DNA of 64,000 nucleotides from Takakia lepidozioides (taxonomy: Eukaryota; Streptophyta; Takakiopsida; Takakiales; Takakiaceae): contig CM060734.1 of assembly GCA_030704615.1 (NCBI GenBank), positions 24,364,001 to 24,428,000 of the forward strand. Reading direction: 5' to 3'. The first letter of the stretch is position 1, and every line of letters begins with the position of its first letter. Positions 33,371 through 45,700 of the stretch are shown in pieces. A program made the position numbers and the translations under genes. The notes below the pieces were generated by a model. The model was not told the origin of the DNA. It was given only the letters and a program-made list of their open reading frames with translations, and searched no databases.

Positions 33371-33589
33371 TATAGTAACGTCGACATTAGTGTCAACGTC
33401 TGGCGGATTGCTGCTTCTTCAATTTTTTAAATACAAACTAAAGTTTCATCACTTGACCTTCATTATGTCTCACATCACATCAAATATCTGAGAGTACCTA
33501 CTAGTGCATCTGCTTATGAGAGCATGTCTTCTTCCTCACTTGGTTTTTTTTCTAGGTTTTCATTAATATATTCATCTGATTTATTTTAT

Positions 33590-33890
33590 GTCTTTTTTTT
33601 AGGATATCCAGTTACAACCGTTATTTTTTTCTATCTATCTCTATACGTCAAGACTAGAGAACGTCGACATTCATGTCGACGTTTTATTCTTTATATTATT
33701 TCTTATTTTTCTTGGTCTTCATCGACATATCCACATTATATACTCTAATTCTCTTAACATCTCTTTATTCGTCGAAGTCTTCTTTATCTCTATCTCCTAA
33801 TTAGGATATTCAGCTACAGTCTTTCTACTTTTCCTATTTATCTCTATCTGTAGAGACTAAGGAATGTTGACATTCATTTCGACATTCTGT
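33590..33890. repeat. Tandem repeat of about 203 bp carrying the 24-bp palindrome
   Basis: The block TTAGGATATCCAGTTACAAC...AGACTAGAGAACGTC (33598-33665) returns at 33800-33868 as TTAGGATATTCAGCTACAGT...AGACTAAGGAATGTT, each followed by the palindrome. A similar lead-in stands before the palindromes at 29391 and 35398. The palindrome is therefore part of a larger repeated unit. Confidence 0.55.
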
Positions 33891-34145
33891 CATTTCTCGA
33901 AATGGATTCCCTATCATCTGGTCTCAAAATCTTCTTCACAAAAAACGTCGAGGATTATAGTTGCAACTGGCAACTGCCTGAATGTGACTGGTGAAGGTCA
34001 GTGTCATGGACGTTCATTGACCTTATCAACAATTAGTGTGATAATCATTACATTTGAGAATGGCTATGGGACGATGCAATTGCCACATCCTCATATGGAT
34101 GCAGACACACTAACTGAGGCTCTTGGGACACCTGTCATATGAGAT

Positions 34146-36886
34146 TTGTGTGATATCTCTTTGGACTATCCTACCTCTAGTCCAGAATGTCCTTTCTCGT
34201 CCGAAGATGAAGATGGATTAGAAGAATCCGTGGATGGAGAAAATCCTCAGAGCCCTCTTGGAAGGAGTAATTGGAGAAATCGTATATGTATCCTCTTAAC
34301 AGAAGAAGGCGGTGACATCTACGAGGGAAGAATACACGCATGTATTCTGGATGAGGTGATACTTTGTGACAAACTCGGGGAGGACCATGTCGGTGTTCTC
34401 ATTACCAGGGTGCTAGTAAGAGATGGATCTCTTGTCCATTGTCAAGTGACCTTTGATTAGAACAAAATTATTGCAAAATGGAAGGTTGCTTTCGGAAGAT
34501 CTACAAAATTTCTACAGCTCCGAGATGGCTAGTGAACCGGAGGATGATGAGTGTGGTATAAGGAAGGTTCTTTACATGCATTTTTGTAGATCCAAAAGAA
34601 GTGTTGTTTTGGATAAGTCTAGGAAATCAAAAAAATTACTATTGGAAAAGTCTGTGAGAGAGGTCAGTAGCAAACCATATTATCAGCTTCGGTGCTGTCA
34701 ATTTTTTGATTGGAAGAAGACGCTTGCTCTTCGCACCACATTTTGGGGATCCACCTTCGACAATAGACGAGAGCTGGGATTTGACATTCCACGGAGACTA
34801 CACAGACTCGAAGGGTCAACTCGTCGAGCATACATTACCATTGAGGGAGTGGATATTTGCGAGAAGGCGTGGTGGACAATTCATGGAATGACATGTCAAC
34901 TTATATGGAGTACAAAAGACTCAGCAAAGAAGGGGTTATCTCTTCTCTGCATGGAAATTGTGGAATGAAGCGGCCCCGCCCAGCTGTGGAATGAAGGGAT
35001 GAGTGATTGGAACCTGATAGATTGCTGAAGCAATCTGATGCTTAAATATAAACAGTAAGGTAATTCGCTGACATGAAGGCATCAGGCTGAGGTCCGAACA
35101 TATTGTCTATCATTAATGAGAACAGTGATTTCATGCCACATAAGACGAGATGTATTGGTGAGGGGTGTCAAGATACACTCCGTGTATTACCTCCAGAGAT
35201 TAATTGGAAACGAGTGCGAGATGAGTCCAACGAGGCGAGTATTCTTTCTTATCTACTTCTTCTTTTGTACATCTCTATTAAGACAATGTGAATAAGATAT
35301 GATTTGGTTGAGCAAATTATAATTTTTTTACATCGATCGATCAATAGTCTTTATTTATCTACTACCTGTATCAGGCTGATGGGATTACTATAGGAGACCT
35401 CGACATTAGTGTCAACGTTCTAATATATTCTTGGGCGCACATGACAGACCAATCAGGTTCTGGGCTTAAGGCATATTTCTACTTCAGCGGTGAGTCAAAT
35501 TAGAAAGAAGATTTTCTCTAACGTCGAAGTCAGAGAAAGTAGAGGGACATTTGCAAAATGTACGGAGTGTGAGATGCTAAAGGACCTCATTAAGAAGTCT
35601 GTGAAAAGAAGTGCAACAGAATTCTAATGCATTAACAATTTTGATGCATTCTAAATTATGATGTCAACAGAATTCATATGCATCATTTATGATAAGATGG
35701 ATTATCGAAAGACTGCTCTTCCACATTTGCAAACAATGAACCAAGATGATTTCAGGCAATGAGCGCTTCCATTACCACGAAGATTGTATCTACAAATAGA
35801 CAATTGTGTCAAAGACAACAAGAACAAGTGGATGTTGGCGTTCTTATCACTGCTTACTGCAAGAGGGATGTTCGAAGAAATTCAAGTTGATATCCTTATG
35901 GTTGGCCACACGCATGAGGACATTGATGCTTATTTTAGTTACATTTCGAAGAAATTGAAAGAGAACAGCAGTTATGTTCTTTCCAATCTCATGAAAATTT
36001 TTATGGTATCTCAAGACCTACAGTTTATTCCACAAATAATTCAAGAAGTTCCAGACTTCAAGGATTTTGTCGATGGCTTTATTTTGGAGGGGAATGAGGC
36101 TTTGGTTAGAGCTACGGAAATGCATTTTTTTTGGTTTTTTGTTGATTCGGATGGTTGGCCTCTTATGCAATACAAAAAATCTGCAACAGATTCGGATTGG
36201 TTTCCAAAAAATAGCAATGTCAAAATGTGGAAAACAAAAGACGATGGTTCTCCAATGCTTCCAGTTGGACAACCAAAACTGCTCCGTAAGAGACCTATTT
36301 GGGGAGATGGTGATGAAGCATTGGAGAAACAATCTTGCATCAAGTCCGGTATTAAAAAGTACATGGATTTTTGGAAAAAAAAAATACGTTATTGGATGAT
36401 CAATATGGAAATATCATGAAACAATATGATCAATATTGGGCGGATATTCTTGAAGAACTTGACCTTCCGTTGGAGGAGCCAAATGACGAACTTATCGAAG
36501 GATTTTGGCCAACAACAAAATGGGTCGAGCACCACAGGAAAGACGGTGTTCATAGACAGTCTCAAGACGCATTGTCCGATAATGAAGATATTGTGGAACC
36601 GTATTGTGGGCCGAGATGTGACCGTCCGAAAATACCGTTAAATCCATTCAAGGATATTGAGAAGAGATTCTTTGTCTTTGTTCGCCCAAATGATACGGAG
36701 ATTTTTCCTGTTTGGATGAGAATGACAATATCGGATGTTGTACGAGATAGAGAAGATCGCAATTATAATAAGCTTCTTGTGGAGTGGTGGAGACCGAATA
36801 AAGGGGGCAATCCTACGGATGTAGATAGATACAAAGATTGTTGGTCCAAAAATTGGGGGTTCAACCCAATAGATCCCACTCAATGA
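34146..36886 (+). pseudogene. DUF7869-type protein, probable transposase-like, frameshifted
   Basis: Frames in order: 34146-34460 (acidic start SSPECPFSSEDEDGLEESVD); 34453-34968 with AYITIEGVDICEKAWWTIHG, a block typical of this family; 35520-35634 NVEVRESRGTFAKCTECEML, with a CxxC pair; about 35672-35760 YDKMDYRKTALPHLQTM; 35784-36419 RLYLQIDNCVKDNKNKWMLA and VDILMVGHTHEDIDAYFSYI; and 36371-36886, a C-terminal part with FVFVRPNDTEIFPVWMRM. The block LQIDNC...GHTHEDID is the hallmark of DUF7869. The Asp residues of DKMD, QIDN and HEDID would suit an RNase-H-like DDE fold, which is my inference. The segment normally between LPH and LQIDN is very short here, a TGA lies at 35760, and an A run at 36376-36385 shifts the frame. 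It stands among the 24-bp palindromes. Confidence 0.7.
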
Positions 36887-39480
36887 ATTCATGTTGACAA
36901 TATAGTGTGGACAATGTCGCCGAGAAAAAATACGACAAAAGCAAGCACAACTACAATGTTAGAGCAAATTTGGAACCAGCAAATCGTCAAGATAATGAAA
37001 ACTAAAATGGTATGAATGCAGACAACTCTCCAACTTTCTTGTTTCTTTGTAATGTTTTAAACCTCAATGACTTTGAATGATGGATAAAAAATAGTTGTTC
37101 TACTCAATTGTAATGTTGTTCATTCTTCTAGCCAAATTTGGACCACTTTCAATAAATTTTGTATGAATAAATTTTGTTAGAGTGGTTGGGATTAAAAAAA
37201 AAACCTTTTGCTTAGTAATACTTGCAAGTTTTTATATAACCTCCTAAATACTTTTCCATTTTATTTTTTTGATTGGTTTGGATTTTTTAATGACATTTTT
37301 ACAGGTCCTTAATGTTATTCTTTCATAATATTTGTTTCTTATCTAATATACTTTAACTTAGTTTAAGCCGAGTACCACAAAAATATCTTTGTAATGTTTG
37401 AAGCTTGATACTCGGAATTAATTGTTTTTCTAGCTTTGTGGTTGCATACTACAGTGGTTGGAATATTTAATTGAAAATTTGTATAGGTCCTAAATACTCT
37501 CCCACCACCCCTGTCATTCATCCTTTTGTCAGAGACTTAACCCTATAGCCTTAACCCTATAGCCTAAAACGTAGTTGCTACATTTGAAGCTCAATTAATT
37601 ACGTTTTCCAGCTTACATGTATGACAGAGTCATCGAGATATTTACTCGGAAATTCTTACTCTTCCATATATATTTTTTACTTGAAGTACTTTTGGGTATC
37701 CGAAACCATATACAGCAAAACCTCATTCAAGAAGTTCATTCAAATCAATTTTTGAGCTTTGGGTATAATATAAATTACAATGGTTAGAATATTATATTAA
37801 CTTGATTGTGTTTTAAAAATTATAGGTCCTAAATATTCATGCATACTTTTATCATATTTTTATTTCTTATAAACTTTATGCCCCTAAAACCTTATATCCA
37901 TGTTTGAAGCTTCTTAAGAAAACAAATTCCTACTTTGGAATACAATGCATTCAAGGTTGGGATATTTGATTGAAAAGTTTTTATAGGTTCCATATACTGT
38001 TGTTGTTTTTTTAAAGTTTTTATAGGACCTCGTACACAAACTGTCGCTTCCATATTAGTTTCTCATTGATATTTTTGTCCACCTCATATCCATGTTTGAA
38101 GCCCAAGTCCCGTGTTTGTTTTTGTTTTTGTTTTTGGTTTTTTTTCCTCCCATTCTAAAATTTTTCAGCTTTGGGGTATAATAGAGGGGACATGGTCGCA
38201 ACAAATTTTAATCCCAACATGTATAAGATTGAATTAGCTCATTACAACAATTGCTTAGTACTACTTGGTAGTAATTTTGTATGGAACTTCCTTATAAGCA
38301 CTTTTCAACCCTTTGTTTACATTGAATAGTTTTTTTTTTTTTTTGGACTAGTACTAAGCTTTGGGGAAGTTTATAGAATTTTATGATATTTTAATTGAGA
38401 GGTTTTATATGTCTTAATTACTCTTATAAATTTGTTTGTAAGGAAGTAAGTTTGTTTACACGTACCAAATTTTCTTACCCTAAATTCTAGTATGTCATCT
38501 TTTTTATTGTTTGAAGCTCATTATTTTTTTTCTCCCATTGATTCACTTTATAATAAGATAAAGTGGTCTGGATTTTTAATTGATATTTTTGTAGATCCTA
38601 AGTTCCATTCTTTCATATTTGTTCTTACCTATACTTTAGTTTAATAGCCTAAGCCCAATACCCCAAAAATATCTTTGTAATGTTTAAAGCTCACTCAAAA
38701 ATTTCTTTTCTAACTTTGGGGTTGCATACTACTAAGAGTTGTTGGAATATTGAATTGAAATTTTGTATTAGTCCTAAACAGTATCCCATTATTTGTATCA
38801 TTCACACTTTTGCTTGTTCTAAACCCTAGTAGACCCTAAAATGTAGTTTCCACATTTGAAGCTCATTGATTCATTTAATTCTAGCTTATATGTATGATAG
38901 AGTCCTCGGAATATTTACTTGGAAATTCTTATATGTTCTACACACTCTTCCAATTTTATTTTGTACTTGATAGTACTTTTACTTCTCCAACCCCCTATAC
39001 CCTAAATCTCATTCAAATATTTGAAGTACATTCAAATCATTTTTTCAGCTTTGGGTATAATACAATTATGGTTAAAATATTACTTGATTGAACGTTTTTA
39101 TAGGTCATAAACTTTCCTGCATATTTTGTGTGATTCATACTTATAATTTTTCTAAAACTGTATGCTCCTAAAACCTTATATCCATGTTGGAAGCTCGTTA
39201 AAAAGACACATTCTTACTTTGGGGTACAATGTATTCAAGGTTGAGATATTTAATTGAAAGTTCTTATAGGTTCGATGCATTGTTGTTTCTTTTTTCCCCT
39301 TTTCATATTTTTTTCTTATCCTAAACCCTACAATACCTCAAAACCTCACATCCCGAAGCGAGTCATTGAAAAAATAAATGTCCATAGCTTTGGAGTACAT
39401 TGATACATTGGGGTGGAGAAATTATTTCAATTAAAAATGTCTAGAAGATCCTAGGTTCCATACATTTTATTAATGTTGAT
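36887..39480. repeat. Satellite-like array, monomer about 170 bp, higher-order period about 1.28 kb
   Basis: The anchor TTTGAAGCTCATT or a variant occurs at about 37398, 37579, 37730, 37905, 38090, 38508, 38680, 38855, 39020, 39187 and 39355, mostly 150-185 bp apart. Each monomer holds AGCTTTGGGGTATAATA, GGTTGGAATATTTAATTGAAA, TATAGGTCCTAAATAC and a CCCTAAAACC-like part. The whole stretch 37360-38010 matches 38640-39290 monomer by monomer, so there is a second, higher-order repeat of about 1.28 kb. No genes lie inside. It begins right after the DUF7869-type gene. Confidence 0.8.
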
Positions 39481-40539
39481 TCGGATTTCTCATGTGAGTA
39501 AGATTTTTATTTATTTCCGTGTACCGTTTTGATTTTGAATACCTTTTAGTTCGCCTTCGGGCCTTGTATTCATGTGTTAGTATTCATAAATTTATATCCG
39601 TGGTTATTCTTTTGCGAGAGTCATTTGGATTCGAGACCGACATATATATATTTTTTCAAAACAAAGTATTTTGTCTAAGTTCGAGTTTTCATTTTTATAA
39701 GCTACCTATCTACGCGGAGGCATTTGCAAAAACATATTTTCGTGCGACGAACACCCAATCTTCTGAATGTCAACCTTATGTGTAGATGGTCTAGTTTCAG
39801 GGCTAGGGTGTTTGTAGACTATATATAGTGCATTTGTATTGGGGATAACAGACTAATTGACAACATGTACTGGGTAATGATGTCTCATGGATACTTGTGC
39901 TAATTAGTATATATCCTTTGCATTGGCTAAATTTGTATATCATTCGGCTGTGATGTCGACGTTTAATGAATTTGGAGTCATGCAAATCAATGTGTTATTA
40001 ATATGTATCATTTGCATTGTCTAATGTAAGTCATTCAACTTTGATGTCGACGTTTAAGGAATTTGGAATCATGCACATTCACTTGAAAAACTAAATCTTG
40101 ATTTATTGCTTCACAATATTGTAATTATTTGATTTAATTTAAATATAAAATTATATTAAGTTTTGTCCGGATTTAAGCCAAAATTCCAGAATTAGTTAAA
40201 ATTGAGTTACCTAACAATTTGACCACATAAGAACCCCAAGCACTTACTCAGCTTATAGCTTACAGCTTAAATCGCCATTCAGATCGCCTCAATCAAAGAG
40301 CCGCAACTTTCCATTGCTGCACCCTAACCCCTAACGCTCCACATATTGATACCTAGGGTGTAAGCGACAACGGAAGAGGGAGTACTGGTATCGACAAAGT
40401 TGCGTTCTTTGCAATACCAGGCTGATCTGGTAGGAGCCCAAATATTAGGGTTTTGCTCTACTCCCCCCAATATGTTCTGCCCGGGGTACTGCTAGTTGCT
40501 TATACCCGCCTGGTCTGGTACCCTGTTGCGCTACCCTTA
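39481..40539. other. Spacer with two half-palindromes in a 90-bp direct repeat
   Basis: The repeat at about 39900-39990 and 39995-40080 includes GATGTCGACGTTTAA and GAATTTGGARTCATGCA. No gene is recognised in the rest. Confidence 0.45.
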
Positions 40540-41032
40540 GAGCATCTCCTACAGCACGGCAAAGACCCCTGGCCTGCGCCAATCTAGTCCCGCCGTGAAG
40601 GGTGGGGCCCAAACTAAACCCCAACGGTGCCCAAAATATTTGTGGCGGGGCCGCTCAAATTGGTATTTGCCCCGCCACATTTGGGCATATCTGGCGGGCT
40701 CCAAACCTGGCCCGCCAGATGTTTGAATCCTTTTCCTAACTACACGTGTCTGCAACCCTCATTAATCTGCTGGCCCGCCACCTGTTTGAATGTCTTTCCT
40801 AACTACACGTGTCTGCAACCCTCATTAATCCGCGACTTTGCCATGCTCTCTATAGCCCGAAGTACATATGCCAGCGCAGCAAGGCGGGCCCAAACCTGCC
40901 AAGAGGCGAGGCACCATGCTTGCACGGCAGGGGTTTTTTACTACTCCTCCCCCATCTTGGAAATCGGCCCCGCCAAACGGGCCGTAGAGTGCATTTGGCG
41001 GGGCATTTTGGCTTGCACTGCTGGAGATGCTC
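40540..41032. mobile_element. Harbinger/Tourist-type MITE, 493 bp
   Basis: The element begins GAGCATCTCCTACAGCAC and ends CACTGCTGGAGATGCTC, giving inverted ends that match at 13 of the first 15 bases. It is flanked by TTA on both sides (40537-40539 and 41033-41035), the target duplication of the PIF/Harbinger group. Such GAGCATCTCC ends are widespread in plants. Inside, a 63-bp unit is duplicated in tandem (40708-40770 and 40771-40833, about 93 percent identical), and GC-rich GGCGGGGC motifs occur in both directions. It codes for nothing and would need a transposase from elsewhere. Confidence 0.9.
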
Positions 41033-41035
41033 TTA

Positions 41036-42784
41036 CCCGTGCTGATACCCCGCTTTGCCCCCATATACCGGTCCAACATTGGTACCAACCCACCTACCCT
41101 CCTTGTAGGAAACACTAAAGTCTCTTTGTTTCTAGAGAGTTTATCTGGAAGAACCCAACTGACCTGATTTTTCCAAGGGCTTGTTACCTTCACTGACCAT
41201 GAAACTTGAATAACAATATTTTTCGAGGCACGGCCATCGTCGTATTGAGCTCATCGAGGACGAGATTCAGATTCTTGACTCTCCATGCAATTTATATGTT
41301 TAGATTGCATTCACTTCACTAGAGATCTCAAGATTTTCTTAGTGATCGCGAAGTGCTTAGATCTCACAGAGCAATCTCTGTTTTATGCAAGGTTTTTCTC
41401 AGGATGGATATCTCAATCTCACAAACGCACAATCTCCTTGAAGACGGTTGTCGATACGAGTTCCAATTTGCTTATGGTTGGAAGTTACTTGAGCTTGGGT
41501 TGAGCTTGGGCTGTCATAAATGGAGGCAGACTTCTTCCGAGAGATGCTAGGTATGTTAGAATTAAGATGGATGAACTTTTGGGTTCAACTCATCATCCCT
41601 TAGATATTCTAGATACCTAGAATAGATGCGGCTTAGAATAGCTATTACATAAGTCTTGGGAAGGAGACATCTCTGGGTAGGAGATGACCTCAAGGGAGAG
41701 GCAATCAATCTTTGTACATACCTCTATGGTTGGGAGGAGAGCTCCTTTGTAATAGAGTCATATTCTTTTCATCCATGTATCTTCATAAGTACGTGTGAAG
41801 TACGTGTATGTTTTCTTGACAAGGTAAGGTAGAGCCGCACTGCAGTGGTACAGTTGCGGCCGTATCTTGAGGGCGCTCCAACTGCATGTACAAGCTTATG
41901 ATTGCTGCACTTTGGTGGTAGTAGGTGTAGTCCGGAATGGCATTTCCTGCCATATCTTATCATCCCCAAATCCTTGCCAGTACTACCACCAAGTTCCGCT
42001 TATAAGTTGGTCACCTGGTGAGCTTTCATCAATTTCATGCCATTGGAGTAATCATCAAGATGTGGAGAGTGTACATTCCTCATCATAATCAGGGTGCTGT
42101 GAGAAGATTGCACACCATCATGAACATTCTTTTTTACGCACTGGACCCATTTCCTATTCTGTCGCTGCAAACTCAACAGATCATATAAACCAAGAGAAGG
42201 AGAAATGAAATGAAATGGTGCTTTATAAGGAGAGAGAGAGAGCTCTACGATGTGCTCTCCTGGGGACATAATTCACCTGAGAATTTTCTTTCTGTACGGT
42301 CCCTTTGAGGCCCGTCCCTAAGTGACCACTAGTTACTAATCCTCCAGGAGTAGATCGTGACAGACGGCCGGATAATATTGCCATACCTCGCGCACATCTA
42401 GACAATCCTCTCCACGGAATTGAGTGTTAGTTCATGCAAGTTACTGATCACTACCAGAATCGCTTTCCTGGGGCCTAGCTTGTGCGAGCGGGAAACAGAC
42501 ATAGTTTGTTTACTTCAGAACGGAAGAGCGAGCTAATCTCCCAGAACAACCTAGCGTCAGCTCCTGAAAACTTAAAGAGCAGTTCAAAGCACGCACTATA
42601 ATACAGCGCACCAGCCTCAAAAACTCACTGCAATTACCTGGAGAGAGGGAAGGGGTTCTATACAGGACCTCCCCGTACAATAAACTCGGAGAAGAGGAAG
42701 TGTCAGAGAGATTTGCGCACACAACGCACGTGTACCTGTAGTTTCGAAGCTAAGGATCTCGAGGACAGGAAAGTAACAAGAAAA
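41036..42784 (+). promoter_or_regulatory. Upstream region of MLO
   Basis: No gene is seen. TATA-like stretches are CTTTATAAGG at 42221-42230, followed by a GA run, and ACTATAATAC at 42596-42605. Either could set transcription of MLO, with a leader of about 500 or 150 bases. The choice cannot be made from sequence alone. Confidence 0.25.
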
Positions 42785-45700
42785 ATGGCGGATTTAGCGA
42801 AAGCAGGGGAGCTCAGGTCATTGGAGTTCATACCTACGTGGGCGGTGGCTACCGTTTGCACCTGTTTCGTTATAGTCTCATTTATTGTGGAGCGTTGCAT
42901 CCATGGTCTGGGCCGAGTACGTTTGCCCACACAGACACTACTCCCTGATCTCTCCCCCACACTGCCAACATGAAAGCTCAGAGGAGAGTCCACATCATGC
43001 GTAATACATGTTACGTACCATATGGTCGGACCTGCTGGTCTGGTTTTAAGCATTCCCACCGTGGCGAACCTGTGAATCAACTTCTAGATTGACCGGTGGA
43101 GATCATCTAGCTTGATTTTCTTCTTCACCTCCTCTGAACTAGACACATAAGCTTGCTCTTAAAATCCAGTGCTTCTTCCAGCTGCCAGTTTTGCTTAGCT
43201 GGGGATGTAAAAGAGTTGCTGAATATTACGAATTCTCTGAGCTGCTTTTGACTATGGGCGTTGAAAGAAATCTACGTACTAGGTGATTGGTCTTTCCTGT
43301 TCATCTGCTTCGAATTTGTGGAGCTGCAGAGATTCTTCCGTGAAGATCTCGAAAAGAGGAACATTACGTTTAGATGCGTCATACTCCCGTTTATAATAGT
43401 TTACTATCATGAATACAGTAAATCATGAACACACGAATAAATAGTGTAATTCCCTTGAGGATGGAGTTTGTGAAATTGGTGTACCTCCTGGAAGCTAAGC
43501 GCCTGATGTCCCCACCCATAGTTAAACCACTTGGCTAGGAAAATAGTGGCTTAGCTGTCTTGCACACCCACTCCCTGTGAGGCCACTGATGCTGCACAAT
43601 GCTAATAGTCCGGGCGATCGAATGACAGTTACTGTAATTCATCTCACGTGTCTCCTGCAGTATCTGCATAAAACCAAGCGAAACCCATTGCTGGAAGCTC
43701 TAGACAAGATGAAAGAAGGTGCGTGACAATTTAATACTTGACCACCATACATCTGATTAGACTGTCTGCCGCACTGGTTCGAGATGGCTTTAATACAAGT
43801 CCTGAACATTCTGCAACATCTTCCCTGTTTTCCAACTCTCGAACTACAACATCTTTCTATCAATCATGTTGGTAACATGGTACATGTTGGCTTGCTCGAA
43901 TTGAGGGGGGGACAGAACTGATGCTGGTGGGATTCATTTCACTGGCGATCACTGTGTTGGCAGAGCCAGTCTCAAAAGTGTGTGTTCACTCCTCCCTTTA
44001 CAACCACTTCACACCTTGCAAGATCTCCCTGCGAAAAAAGACTACGATTGGGGCAGTCACTACAACTGGAAGCCAACAAAGTCCCTTTAATGAAACCTTT
44101 AAGGGTCATCAGTCACAGGGGCGCAAATTGCTTCCTTACGCATTTTCAGGAGGATTTCATGGGCGAGTCCTTCTGCTCATAAAAGAACTCTTCGGCACCT
44201 GCAAGGAGGTGTGCTACACAAGGCTTCAGCATTAGGAGACAAGGAACATGTTGCCTCCTCTCTTCAAGCCTTCTTTTCTATATGGAAGATTGTTGCGCAT
44301 TACAAAGCGTCAAAGGTGATATTTGCGTGAATTGGATGTCCTACTCAATGACCGAGATCTGGCTGATGCAGGGTTATGAACCGTTTGTGTCAAGAGAAGG
44401 CCTCCATCAGCTGCATATTTTTATCTTTGTAATGGCTCTGGCACATGTGACTTACAGTTGTTTCACTATGCTCCTAGCAATTGTCAAGGTGGGGAAATTT
44501 CACATCCCTCTCTTCATGCCTATGTATCATTTCATTTCTCTGACTTCCAGCGGGCACATCTGTAAGAAATTACACAAGATCTACTCTGATAGCATGTCAT
44601 AAGAGAGAGGGGAGAAAAATATTGATCTAGATATATTTTCTATAATAATAATTACACTTCTGGAGTCATTTGTTCTCCGTATGAAGAAGACAAAGAACTA
44701 CAACTATTCAAAGTAACCGTTGTAACTCCCCTTGGGTGACCACTCGGTGTAGCCCTAATCTCAATACATATCACACTCCAAGAGTTGCGTCTATTCACCA
44801 TATAAGATGAAACCTAGACTTATGGATGAGATTATCTGTCATTTCAATATTCCCCCTTAATCTATCCATAATCTAGACTTTGCTAATATGATAGTAAGTC
44901 TTCTAAAAGCTAAGTACTCCAAATCCCTTTATGCAATATTCATGACTAGTTCTATATGACTAGTTTTTCTTTTTTCTCTTATAAAGTGATATATGAGCTC
45001 GATATGCACCGATCATGTGGTAACAACATATCGATACTCTCCTCTGCACTTGAAGTAAGAGGATAACCAGCTTCAGTTGACTAAACTTCTAGGTTCTGGC
45101 CTCTTTTACATTAGGTGTGACAAGACCAATTGTCTCATCTAATTCACACTCCATTTCTTCATGTTTATTTGAACATCCAGAGGTAGTATCTATTGGTATA
45201 GTATTTGGAAATTGAGTAATGGTAGGAGTTATATATCTCCCTCTCCAGCAAGAACCAAGAACCAGTGGTTTTTCATCAAAGATGACATCACAATTTAAAA
45301 GCATCTTTTTAGTTTCTTTATCATATACTTTATAAGCCTTTACCCGTTCTTGTTTTCTGTACCCAATTAGTATGCATCGGAAACTTTTGTAATCCCACTT
45401 CTTTTTTCATTTCATCCGGGACATGTATGAACATGAGCATGACACCCAAAAACCAAAGATTGCTTAAATCGGGTTTTCTACCATGCCACACCTCAAATGG
45501 GGTAGCATTTGACATTGAGGATGTGAGAGACTCATTTCGGAGATAGCTACTGCCTAGCCACTTTGCAATTTTGCCAACTTGAGCATATACACCGTGCACT
45601 TTTCACTAGGTTCTATTTTTTTCTTTCTGAAATCCCATTTTGTTGTGGAGTATAGGCAGTAGTGAATTGATGCACAATCCCATTGTGTTCACAAAATTGA

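Larger units (their letters stand above)
28615..40055. repeat. Dispersed 24-bp palindrome with half-site AACGTCGACATT
   Basis: Near-complete palindromes (half-site AACGTCGACATT followed by its reverse complement) lie at 28615-28636, 29741-29764, 29839-29856, 33377-33400, 33660-33683, 33863-33886 and 35398-35419. Half copies lie at 29391-29402, 39951-39968 and 40041-40055. All fall between 28.6 and 40.1 kb, around the DUF7869-type gene, and I saw none elsewhere. Two half copies (39.95 and 40.04 kb) sit in a 90-bp direct repeat. This has the look of binding sites for the element's own transposase. Confidence 0.75.

Noticed and set aside
36887-39480. True telomeric repeat tract
   Set aside because: CCCTAAA-like pieces occur only once per 170-bp monomer and are degenerate; no tandem heptamers.
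42440-42490. CACTACCAGAATCGC at 42448 as a CACTA end
   Set aside because: No matching inverted end and no subterminal repeats nearby.
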